Source: Atrichornis clamosus
Lineage: Eukaryota > Chordata > Aves > Passeriformes > Menuridae
Direction of reading: 5' to 3'
Assembly (NCBI GenBank): GCA_013400975.1
Contig: WBMZ01014019.1
Span: 124,001-188,000 of the forward strand
DNA length: 64,000 nt
Below, piece after piece: positions 1 through 11,674 of the stretch. Every line of letters starts with the position of its first letter. Within the stretch, counting starts at the first letter, position 1. The position numbers and the translations under genes were made by a program. The notes under the pieces were generated by a model. The model was not told the origin of the DNA and searched no databases. It saw only the letters and a list, made by a program, of their open reading frames with translations.

Positions 1-1703
1 AAAACTGGGGGAAAAAAAAAATCAAAATTGTGAAATGTCTATCTGAAAATAAAAGGCTTGCTCCAGACTGTTTCCAATGTTCACGCCATTCCCCTACAAG
101 GAGCAACATGATTAAACTCACATGTCTGTGAAGACTCTATTGTTGCTTTAAGTTCTACATTTAAGAATCAACCAGTTTGCAGAGAAAAGTACCTTTAAAC
201 ATAGTCCTGTCCTACCAAATAACCTATCTAAAGTAGAGCCACATAAATCTTTTCCACCTGAGCTAATGGGATTGATTCTGAGGCTTCTGGTTCCGGCCTA
301 GTTTTGATGTATATGAAAAGATCTGAAATCTAAAGAACTTGCCATAGATATATGCCTAATTTGGAAACACAGAGACATCAAGATTATTACTACCAGATTC
401 AGGTTTTCATAAGAGCAGAATCTATATATACCCTCTCACTTGGAAAGTGTCATGCATTGAGAGAGGACAAGTGTCTTCCATTGAATTTGTCTGGTTGCCT
501 TCTGAAATCTCCAGAAGTCCAGATCTAATGCAAAGAAAACCAAAGCTAGTTTTTAATTTCTGCCTAAAACTGCATCAAAAGTTGCCTCTGTATTCCTACT
601 TAGCATTTTTTAATTTCAAAAGACGGTTAATATTGAATAATTTGAAATACATATTTTAAAAGCCATACAGTTATTCATTGAAATCATTGCTCAAGTTCAA
701 AGACAAGCTGCCTCCATGATACTTAGGTAAAAAACCTTGTATTATCTACAAAATTTTTATGTGTCTTATTGATTACAACATTCTGTGGACTCTAGTGACT
801 ATGTTACACAGGGGCTCAAGCAGCATGAGGAAGGTGGCCCTGTGGGCAAAGCAGAGAGGTCTCAATCAGGAGAGGAGTGTGGGTCAGGCTCCACTTTGGA
901 GAGGACTGGGCTGGTCCAGAGCACTGGGGTATATTCCTGGATGAGGATAAGCACTGGCCTCATATTGCAAAGTCACAGTAAAAGGACTCTGCTGCCAGCA
1001 GATTTCCAGGCCAAACCTAAACACAAGAGATGAGCATCACCCTTGTTTTACAGTGAGTAGTAGAAGCATCAAGAGGACGAATGGTTTGTCCAAAACAGCA
1101 CTACAAACGTGGTTTTCTGCATCCTATTCCAGTATGTAGATGTCCCTGCCAGGCTATGCAAAAGGACTTAATATGACTGGGAAAGACATAATTAATAACT
1201 GGGTAGACAGAAAGCACTATTTACAAGCATGTCAGAGGCCCCGAGTTATACATTGATTGAGCGTGTTTGTTTCTGTAAGACAGCATTATTCCCACTGTTG
1301 AGGCAAATGGAAGGATTTTAATAGAGGTCTTTCAAGTGGGGGAAGTGAAGGGGAAAAGGCTTGCCACTGTTAATAAAATAAAAAGATGTCAGTGCAAATA
1401 CACATCACTTATTAGAAGCCTCCTATCTGTGTAGCAGAATGTCATCTACTGATGAATGCAACTGGAAGGGGGAAAAAAAATAAAAATAAACCCTTGTCAA
1501 CAGTTTCCAAACAATTCCAAATCAACTAATCTGCTTTTAAAGTTATATTTTAGTTAATTCATATTAACTACTGAATATGTGTTGTTCAGAATAAATAATT
1601 TCTCAGTGGAATTACCTCCTTTGAAAAGCCACAAATGATTTTAATGGCAGTTTTTGTAAAACATAAATAGCTCTAAGAGTTTTCTTAAAGTCCTGAGACA
1701 TTT
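1..1703. other. FGF14 intron (1A intron 1), no feature recognised
   Basis: AT-rich sequence with scattered short A-runs. A slightly more GC-rich part around 800-1030 has two overlapping short open frames but no protein or repeat family I recognise. Confidence 0.7.
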
Positions 1704-1874
1704 CATAGAATCATAGAATGTCTTGGATTAGAAAGGACTTTAAAGATCATGTAGTTCCAGTCCCACCATGATGGCCAGGAACATCTTCCACTACACTAGG
1801 TTGCTCAAAGCCCCATCCAACCTGGCCTTGAAAACTTCTAGAGATTGGGTGCCCATAATTTTTCTGGGCAACCT
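1704..1874 (-). mobile_element. CR1 LINE 3' end, truncated
   Basis: The segment starts with two CATAGAAT octamers at the low-coordinate end, the reverse complement of the CR1 3' terminal repeat. It then reads through the standard CR1 3' sequence in reverse, including GGTTGCTCAAAGCCCC and CCAACCTGGCCTTGAA. Only about 170 bp remain, a typical heavy 5' truncation. It lies in the 1A intron in the same orientation as FGF14 and is diverged from the consensus, so it is old. Confidence 0.92.
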
Positions 1875-4800
1875 AAATTTAAAGCTGAGTAAATTTGAAA
1901 TTACTATGGAACTTACTTTATGTATTGTTGAGACAACAGCAAAAATCTAAAATGTTGAAGTTCTCAAAATCTCCTAAATTACCAAACATACCAAAGTTTT
2001 CTAACATAGAAAGGTCTATACTCTAGGCATGAGAAAAGACAATACATTTTAGTGACAAGAGCTAAAATTAAGATAATCAGAGTTTTGGATCAATACAAAT
2101 GGAATGGAGACAACCACAGGTAAACGGTAGGAAATTTTAGATTTCAGAATATGCTTATTGAGCCCTGAAACACTCCTTGCTCTTTAGAAATCTGACTTCT
2201 CTTTGAGAGAAGAATACAGTTTGCTCCTCAGCTCTGCTGAGAGCGGGGCACTCTGAGAAGCTGAGCTGCCACGGCAGCGGAAGGGAAAGCTCACCAAGGT
2301 CCAGGCTCCTAGCTCCACCTGGCAGCCTGCTGGCTGTCCAGGCACTACAAACTGGGAGGCTCTAGAGAGACAGACAGCTTTGTTTTGGGATCTACACTAC
2401 TCTTGTGGATCTTAGCTCTCCTCAGTCCTGCTGTGCAGCATTTGAGGAACCAGAAACAACCCACTTGTAGAGTAGACTCTATGACTAGAGTCATTAAGGC
2501 TTCTAGAGCATACATCCGATGCTGTCCACCTTGGCTCCCTCCACAGCTAGTACACCCACCTAATTTATGATGCTATGAATTACTCCCTAGAAATAAACAT
2601 TTTTCATTAATTGCATGTCAGTCAAAATATGAACCTAAAAGTTGCCCAAGTTTTATTATCTTCATAGCAAGAATTTTCTTTTAATCAGGGGAACTTAATC
2701 ACAAGGTTCTAGAGTAGGTCCATGGCCACCTATTCATTGGTTGGAAAACATACTTTGTTTTTCCTGGAACTTCAGGGGAATGAAAACATCCCCCAAAAAG
2801 TTTGAATTCAATGGTAAATGACCACAAGAAATAATCAATGATGTAACAGATGATTGCAATGAAACTTCTCTGAGAAAGTTTTTTACTCTTTTGTAATCTG
2901 AATCCAACCAATATCAAAATCCTTTGAAATGCCATCCTGAAGCCAGAACTTTTTCAAAATTGGACTTAACAGGAAATTATTTCCTAGTATGAGGAACAGG
3001 AAATTGTGCTCAGTAACCCTTTCTCTCCAAAGAACTTAAAATGACTACCTTAAAGTCAGAAGTCTACACAAACATGGCAATAGTTAAACCTTCTCTGAAA
3101 GACAGTGACAGTCTGCCTTAGTGACACTCACCCACAGCATTCCAGACGACAAGTTACTTCCCTATCCTACTTCATACCTGTCTTATGCAGTCCCTTGAAG
3201 AAACAAGCAGAAAGCATATTGCATAAAGATCTAGCTCCCAATCATAGTGTACATATAACAATAGTGTACAGGTGGCACAGGTATTAAACTAGACAGCTGG
3301 TGTCTAAAATCAACATGTGGATGTGGGAAAATATATAAAGCCAACCTCAAGGGGTTTAAAGTTTATGTCTTTGTTTGTCAGAGAAATTATTCTAAGATGT
3401 TGAAGGGGTTCTTTTTTTGCTTTATCTGCCTAGGCAATATGCAAAAACAGATGATGAAATACAGATTCTCCAGTGCTCTGCGGCAAATATTTTTTCTCCT
3501 CATCAACCAAGAATGAACCTCCAGTTCTGTAAGTGTCCTACAACTACCATCGCACCATACCACCAAACACTCTCTAACAATGTGCTGGCATTTGAAATAA
3601 ACGTCAGTCACCTGTTATCTGACTACTTCATTGTATGTTGAAAAAGCTTTTCAGACAGAACTAAGCAGAAAATAATGTTCCCATTTTGACATACTTTTTC
3701 AGGATAAAGCTCAGAATAAAGGTTTCTTCAAGAAAAATTAAAAGGAAAGGAAAAATATTATGAGTTATCCCTCACACGGGAATAACTAGCAGCCTGGCAA
3801 CCAATGTAGGTTCAGCTTAAAGGTTTTTGTCTGAATCAAAGCAAGTAGGAACTCAAGACTTGAAATGTTCATGTGTTAGGAAAGTGCTCAAGCCACAGAG
3901 CTGCTTGTTATACTGTGGGGTTTAAAAAAAAAATTATTCTCCAGCCTTAAGACCCTTTTCCAGAAGAAATTTTAACAAAACTACCCTGTTTCGATGGAAG
4001 CTTGGTATTTGCCCAGCCCTGACAGACCACTAACACAGTTTCAGGCAAAATCAAAATATCAGTCCAACAACTTTTGCCAGAAGGACAGAAATAAAATGTA
4101 GCTCATCTGCCTGGGAAGAAGGATCACATGTGACTATTTCACTTTACTTGCTCACCATGGAATAATTGGTTAATTCTTTTCTCCTTCCCTTGATGATGAT
4201 ATACAGTCCTAAAGAACTGCTTCACTTTTTTTTTTAAAGCAATTATAGTTACAAGCATAAAAAACAAAGCAAAATGCAACAGAACATAGCACAACAGAAG
4301 GTCACTTGAAGAAGTCACAAAATGAATTACCCAGATCTCGTATTTGTTAGGACAGAGTTTTATTACTGCTACAACAGCAATAGACAATCTCAAAATTAGC
4401 ACAAACCACATGTGCAGCTTCCAACCTCTCTAGCACTGGTGACTTACCACTGTCACCTTTCCATTGTCATTATGTGAAAGCACAAACCCTTACAAATCTT
4501 ATGTTCAGTTGCTAAAAATAAAGCCTAGATAAGTGAAGATAATTTCTTAAAACACACTCCTAACACAGTTTGCTAAACCAGGTACCATACATATCTCTGT
4601 TTCCTTGGAACGATGACTGGAACTTTCTAACCTCCACAGCTCTTGATGTTAAACCTCATATGCTCCTGTACTTCCATATCTGAAGTTTGGCAGATTTGCT
4701 TGCTTTTGATAGTGCAACTCCTCTAAGAATGCAAGTTAGAAAGCCAATGCCATGTACTGAAATCTGTCTGGATACCAAACATAACTCATTTTAGCAAGCA

Positions 4801-4893
4801 CCCAGTAAAACTTCCGCCAACAGAATAATTTTAGCTATATTTTAAATAAATTCCTATTCTTTATGAGACAAATAATAGCTTGATCTTTGTTTT
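1875..4893. other. FGF14 intron with an unexplained GC-richer block
   Basis: Mostly AT-rich. The block at about 2215-2570 is distinctly richer in G and C and includes a perfect hairpin (GACTCTA/TAGAGTC arms, 2475-2492). I could not assign it to a gene or repeat. Confidence 0.6.
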
Positions 4894-4919
4894 GGGTTTG
4901 GGTGGGGGGATTTTGGGGG
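4894..4919 (+). other. G-quadruplex-forming candidate
   Basis: Four G-tracts (3, 3, 6 and 5 bases) are separated by loops of 3, 1 and 5 bases, fitting the canonical quadruplex pattern. It lies in AT-rich intron on the strand opposite to the FGF14 transcript. Confidence 0.7.
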
Positions 4920-7149
4920 TTTTTTTAAAGCTTCCATTAAAATGAAACCTTCTAGCATTTATTTCTATTAGACTACAGCAGTTTAATGAATCCATGAATC
5001 CACAGGCATCTTTCCTTATATTCAAAGTGGCCAGGAACATACAGGCAGGTGTATTTTTGATTCATGTATCTACCACTGCCAGGGCTACTTCTCATAGACT
5101 TATTGTCTAGTCTCACAGTCTTACATGCTAGTTCCAGTGGTGAACTCAGAATGAGGAGCAACTTCTGCAGCTTCATGTCCTAAAGTGAAAAACCCAGTCT
5201 TGAAAGGTTTATATAACTTCCGCACACACAGAAATTAGTAAAATGGAATAAAACTCTCTGATTTTGCTTACCAAAACCTGTACAAAAGTTGATTGTGGTC
5301 ATCAGCAGATTCCAAAATTGCACTCCCAGAATGAACTGGTTATATTTTATTTTCCCTTTACAGAATTGAAACTAATCCCAAGTATCTGCCTATTTTAGTA
5401 ATGGAAAGCTTTAAGAAAAATAAGCTCAGTGAAATACACTGGAGATACAAGGATAGGCCTGAAGTTCACCCATAGTACAGAGTGACTTTGCTGTCAACTC
5501 TACTCCACTGACTGAAATTATATAATTGCACAAACCAACTGTTACTGCCTTTGGTTTTGTTTTAATGCATGAAACTGGCAGATGATGGCAGATATGAGGC
5601 ATTACAGAACCAATAAAATAAAAGTTAAAGCCTGAATAATTCATGTAACAGTACTCTGAATAAGTCTGGTATATCCACCATAGTTTTTTAGATGGAACAA
5701 GATAGGTATAGCTCATTTTTTTGAGTTTTCCTGCATTTAATCCTCCTCTTTGGGTAATCAGGTATCATACCAATATGGTAAGTCAGGATGCGTCTGCCAA
5801 AACAGTCTTTGGAAACGCTGGAGTGTTGGAAATGCTGTTCCGACAGAATAGAAAATACAGCATGCTTCACAGTGAAACACTACACAAACCTAAATGTTGA
5901 TTTGTTTTCCCAGATGACAGTACAGTCATTTTCTGAACAGCTTTGTTTAATAAATTGTTGGTATTACTACTATTCTAATTTTCGAGCTGAAGCTTTTAAG
6001 CAGCCAGAGCAGTTTCCAATGTGCTGCTGTGTCCTTCTGTTTGGAACTTCTTAGGGAGCAGACCACAAAACACTACTGCTTTATTTTTGGGTTTTGAGTA
6101 GTTTCAAGGTGTGGGCCAAAGGCATCATGCCTTCCAGTGGTCTAACTTTTGTCACAGCACAGATAAGGATAACTATGGCCTCATCTACATCAGTGTCACA
6201 TTCTCCTCAAGAGTCCAAGTGTTCATGGAAGAAACATTGCCACCTTAGCTACCTGCCACAGCAGAAACATAAATACCCAGAGCAACCTTAACATTTGATA
6301 GTAAAACTACTCTACATGTGTTATGTATCTACAACTGCATCCTGTTTCTAGGATAGTCAAAAGAACTACTTCCCTTCTACCCCCTGCAGACACATAGTTA
6401 CCCAAGTGTCCTACAAGCACTAGGATATCTGTTTCATCACTCCCATTGGAGCAAGAGGTGAGATGCAGTTCTGGTTGATCTTACCTTTATGACTGAGCAA
6501 CAGCCTCATGGCAAGCCTTATTTCAGACTTAACAGGGAAAAAGGGTGGCAACATAATCTCTGATTCTGAGTGGCAGGACTGCACAACTGCATGCTGGGAT
6601 TGTTGGAAAACAATCCTGTTGCCTTTCAAAAGCATCTCTACTGAAGTTTATAAGCAAAGGTGGCGGCAGAGGACTTTCAGAGCTATAGAAGTTCATATTT
6701 TTCCTTCCTCTGTAGGAATGCAAATAGGAAAATTTCTTTCTTGCTCCAAATACAGAGTGTGAATGACCCCAATTAAGAAAATTTATTCAATTTTCTCATC
6801 TTTTGAAATAGAAGCTTAGCTACAAGTATATAAACAGACAAACTAGCACTATTCAGAATCAACTCACTGATGAACTGCTTCACAGCTCTTTATAAAACAC
6901 TGATCCAACGCCTCCCTACAAAGACAGAAGTATAAATGTAACTAGCCATACACTCAAAATGTAGAAAGCCCGACTGCATCCAGTGTACAGAAAGACCAAG
7001 GTCCAAGTCATCATGAAAATATTTTCTCAATGCTCAACAAAAGATACAAAAATAATCATACTGGTATTGCAGCAGTTGTCCACTAAAGACACTGTTTCCA
7101 TGGCAGTAGCCAGTAGAGTTCAAAACTGTGTAATTTTCATGTTATTTAC

Positions 7150-7155
7150 AAAAAA

Positions 7156-7186
<31 letters not shown>

Positions 7187-7198
7187 AAGTCTTCTCAG
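7150..7198 (+). repeat. A-rich low-complexity tract
   Basis: About 49 bp of A with scattered single G, starting with a run of about 14 A. There is no recognisable SINE or LINE body upstream, so it is simple low-complexity DNA rather than a retrotransposon tail. Confidence 0.9.
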
Positions 7199-9657
7199 GG
7201 ATAAAAATTCAACCCAATAACCAAATGGAGGCACTCAGGACTCACAGAGCTGTCAACATACTAAAGCCACTGTGCAAGACATTGCTGATATTATGGCAGA
7301 AGTGAAGAAACATTTTTTCACTTCCTACACAGCTATGACATATCCCTAAAAAAGAACACAGTATGCCACAATCTATTGGACTCAGGATGTGAGTTGTGCC
7401 ATTAGTCCTCTGTCACATCTGAACAGTTCTGAAAAATAAACAGCAAACACCCAAATTGTTCCTATGTAATCACACACATCTATCTGGAAATCAATTGGAA
7501 CAAATGTCATTATGAATATAAACTATTACACATTCAAAAACTAAATAGAGTAAGTAGAATAAAAATTAAAAAGACTGTTTCTACATCTGGTCTTCTTTGC
7601 TGTAGTTTAGGTCATCCTTACAACTAATGGCAACAAAATTACCTAAAAAGAAACAAAACCTTTTTGCTGCTTCAGACTCCAAGTGTAGCTGGTTTCCCTA
7701 CTGTAACTAGGAATTAAAGTTCTGAAGTTAATCATACTACTTCTATTAAAAGTAAACTAAATTCAAAGATAGTACTTCAAACTCCTTTTATGTCCTGGAT
7801 GGATACTAAGACCAGGACAGAAGTAATAAAACCCGCTAAGAATTGAATTGTCTTTACAAGCCTATTTAATCAAGAAGTACAAAGACCTCCCTTGCAACAT
7901 CTTAGCATGATTGAAACTTCTCAAAGTTTAGCCAGAATTTTCAGTTAACGCTTTTGGAAAAACATCATCAGCAATCTACCGCCAATGCATTCTCACAACT
8001 ACTTATCTTCAACCCTTGCACTACTTATATTAGACACTCAGCAAAGACTAGAAAACAGGCTGATCTCCCTTGCATCTCTCCCTATATTTGAAACAAATGC
8101 CAACTGTGAAAACCAAAATAACAATACTGTGTGAAGCTGGTAACAAGCTGACAAAATTATAGTTAAGAACCTCTAAGCATAAACAATTTTTAAGATGAGA
8201 TTCACTATGGTCTTCATACTTTTGCCACTCTGGTTAAACAATATTTAGCTGTTATTGTTTGAGCTCTGAAAGTGGAAATCCTGAATTGTTGACTATTTAT
8301 CCATGACAAACTTTGAATACAACCTGCTCACTGACATCCAATGACCTAAAAGCCTACCCCAGTAATTCAGTATTTGCTTATGCCACCTGTTAATTTCAAC
8401 CATTATATTTGCAGCATAAACCAGTGGTAAACAGGATAACAATTGATTGAATTATACTGAACATGATAAGTGGCCCTGAGATGGCTATTGGCTTGATTCA
8501 ACCATTTGTCATCACAACAATGAGATAAAAATGACTGCTCATACTTTAGTTTAATTACAAGATTATTCAGGCTTAACCTACACTGACTTCACTAGCTTTT
8601 AACTCAATGAACACCTCCTGAGTCTGTTTCTCTCTTGTTAACAGAAAAACACTTTTGAGACAAAAAAACTCAGAGTGCTGATATACATTTCTATAAATAG
8701 AGAACTAGAGAGTATGGCTAATGGGAATGGCTTAGTTTTTCTTTCTTTCTGTGGTTTGGAGTCAATTATCTTATCTCTACAGTGATATTTGCTGTTTCCA
8801 AAGAAAGATGGCTACTTACTAGTAGCATTCAGGGCCCTCAAAGTGTCATAAGTTATACAAATCTGAGCCATCCACTCACTTTGGTTTATACATATGGAGA
8901 TTTTTTAGCTCGTTTTACACAGAACTTGCAACAGACTATTTGTTATACAGAGCAATACAAATTAATTTTGTAAAGATTCCCCAAATCATGTGCATTACAT
9001 CAAAATATCTGATTTTAGGGTAGCAACATCACAACCTCACAGTTGCTTAGTACATATAAACTACTTAGACAACCAAATGTAATGAATGAATTTACACATA
9101 CAGAAGTGTTAAAATGCTACAGTTCTTAGTTGTACACAAATTAAAAATTTGGGGACATCTGACCTTAGAGCAGAAATTAAAAAGTTTTATTTCTCTTTCC
9201 TAAAATATTGCCTCAAAAAGTCATTACTGATGCTCCACGGAAGCAGGTTTCTCATTTGTTTTAGCAAAAGTCTATGGATACATAAACTAGAATGGCAGGT
9301 GTTTCTACTTTGTCAGAAAACTAAAATATAACTGGAAGAAATAATGAAGTTGGATTTATCAATCCAATGCCTTGAAAAGTTCAGCCATACACTAATCTCT
9401 GTACAAAACCATCTTCAGAGGGAAAAAAATAAAAGGTAAGCAAAAAAAAAGGGGTTTCAGAATCCAGGCCGTTATTTTAAGCAAGTCCAAACTATGTTAA
9501 TAAGGAGGTTAAGACGACGGTCTTAATTTTTAATTTTTGCGGAAAAGGTATCAGCAGTATGTACACCACTGTGTTTGAAGTTTGTGATAAATACAAAACT
9601 CGATTATCCAAATAAAATATTTAGATGAAAAAATTACTTGTTTGGTAGTGAGAACTC

Positions 9658-9684
9658 ATGATGATGATGGTGATGATGATTATG
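9658..9684 (+). repeat. (GAT)n microsatellite
   Basis: About eight ATG/GAT triplets with one GGT interruption in intronic sequence. Confidence 0.85.
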
Positions 9685-11569
9685 TATATTGTTCACTATC
9701 AGTAATTTTCTAGCGAGTCCCTTAGGAGGAATGTATAAATTCTCAGATCCTTAAAACATACACAAGTTCAAAAAGACTTGCTAGAAGCAAAAAATTTGCT
9801 TTTCTTCAGAATACCTATATCAGCAGGGATCAATCTCTCAATTTTTAAGCCACAGGAATAGTTTTGTATTAAAAAATCCTAAAGTATCCTGTGCTATTTT
9901 ATAATTATTCCTACTTCTTGGCACAGATATGATCCCAGATAATTGATAAGATAATGAAAAGGAACTACTAGCGGGAGGAATCCATTCTTAATTTCTAGTG
10001 TGTCCTGACACCAGGAAAGGGGTAGACAACCATACTTAGGTTTTCATCCTGTAATCATGCCTCTTCTTGACTGAGGGCAAGCATGAGCAAACTTCAGGAC
10101 TGATGCCATAAGTGCACTCCCAGGTACAAGCTTGACCAGACCTCTGAAAAGGCAAAACTTGCAGTGGATACAAGGGCAGACTTTCTAAATTTTGCTGTAG
10201 CAAAGCCCTTCCTACCATGCAAGTTTCTTTCTCTGTCATAGAAAGAGGTTCAGTAGTTGATAGAATCTTATTTTTGTTGGCTTTAATATTACAGTTTAAA
10301 ATGTTGTTTCAAACAAAATATTACACTTTTCATGTGTCTTTGTTCTGATTACAAAGAACAAACTGTTCTGATTTCACAGCAAGAAAAGTGAAAGAAGAAA
10401 ACAGAGCAATGAAGTTTAAGAGTTCATTTATTCAATAGTCTCTGGTATACAGATTACAGTGGTAAATTTTTCAACTCATCAGAATTTCATATGAAGAGAT
10501 ATAAACCACTAGCTAAGGTAGAGGAATTCAAGTCTCAGTTATGCATAAACTACATAGATGAAAATGAGAGGAACATCTGCTTAAGCTGGAGTATTCACAA
10601 TCCATAAAGCAGTAAGTGTGTGAACAACTGAAGGCTCAGTTAATGTTGAAAGGTTTTGGAAGAGTTATGAACTACAATCCATGAACTAGAGATTGTAAGT
10701 TACAAGGAAGAGTGGCTGGAAAAAATTCTTACTTCACCACATTTATGAACATAACATTTTTTGATAGGATTGTTCCTAAAAACAAAGCAAAGAAGAAATA
10801 ATCAAGGATTAAAAGAAAAACAAATATAAACACCTATTTACTTTATATTCTTGCAAACAGACTGTTCTTTATGAATTATCAATAAGCTTCACACATACCA
10901 TCCTAATCACAAAAATTAAGTCTGTTGTTGTGTGAAAAACTCTGTTACAGATTTGGAAAGATAATATAAGAATCATACTGAAATATAATTCACTGTTTCA
11001 TAATAGAACATATGTTTAAAAGAAGGCCATTATCATAATCTAAGCATTATAGATATGTAACGTTTTTACATAAGTAGGAATATATAAATCATAAATTTAG
11101 TACTTATGATTAAAGATGTCTGAAGTAAACAGTTGTTTTTCAAAGCAACTTTGAACCTTTTTCACACTACAGAAAATACTAAAATTAAAGCATAGTAAAT
11201 TTACTAAAAAACCCAAACAACCCATTACTCTAGTTTTAAATGGTAAGCGAGGAAGTGGGTCTCTCTCTAACGTTCAGGGGTGCAAATTCTCATCAAAATC
11301 AAACTAGGAATACCTATAATGCATTATTGCATTAAGGGAGACTTTAGTTCCAGCTCCCACCTCTGGACTTACACTTCTACAAGAATCTTCACTGCAAAGA
11401 AACCAACTGACCTTTTCTTAAGCCTGACATATCTGCTGTGTGCTGAGGGACTTTGGAATTCAGTAACAAAAATGCCTTGAGGCTTGAAAAGTCTCTTTTC
11501 ATTAGGACATTAAATTCCACTCACATTCACCTGTAAAAAGAACCATTAAAAATGCAGAATATTTTAAAA

Positions 11570-11674
11570 CTTCCTTCCTTCTTTCCTTCTCCATTTTTTC
11601 CATCCATCTCCATTTCTTTCTTTCATTCTTTCTTTCTCTCTTTCTCTCTTTCCCTCTTTGGTTCTTTTTCTTTC
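11570..11674 (+). repeat. Polypyrimidine (TTTC)n/(TTCC)n tract
   Basis: About 105 bp almost wholly of T and C, with TTCC, TTTC and CTCT units and short CCA interruptions. In FGF14 orientation it is an interrupted GAAA/GGAA polypurine tract inside the first intron of isoform 1A. Mirror-type purine tracts can form triplex (H-)DNA. Confidence 0.92.

Larger units (their letters stand above)
4920..11569. other. FGF14 intron, AT-rich
   Basis: Apart from the A-rich tract at 7150 and the GAT repeat at 9658, I see only short frames of no recognised family and no interspersed repeat. Confidence 0.65.

Noticed and set aside
11570..11674. Candidate for the avian counterpart of the human SCA27B GAA repeat
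   Set aside because: The human repeat lies in the 1B intron, upstream of exon 1A; this tract lies downstream of exon 1A and is GAAA/GGAA-type, not pure GAA.
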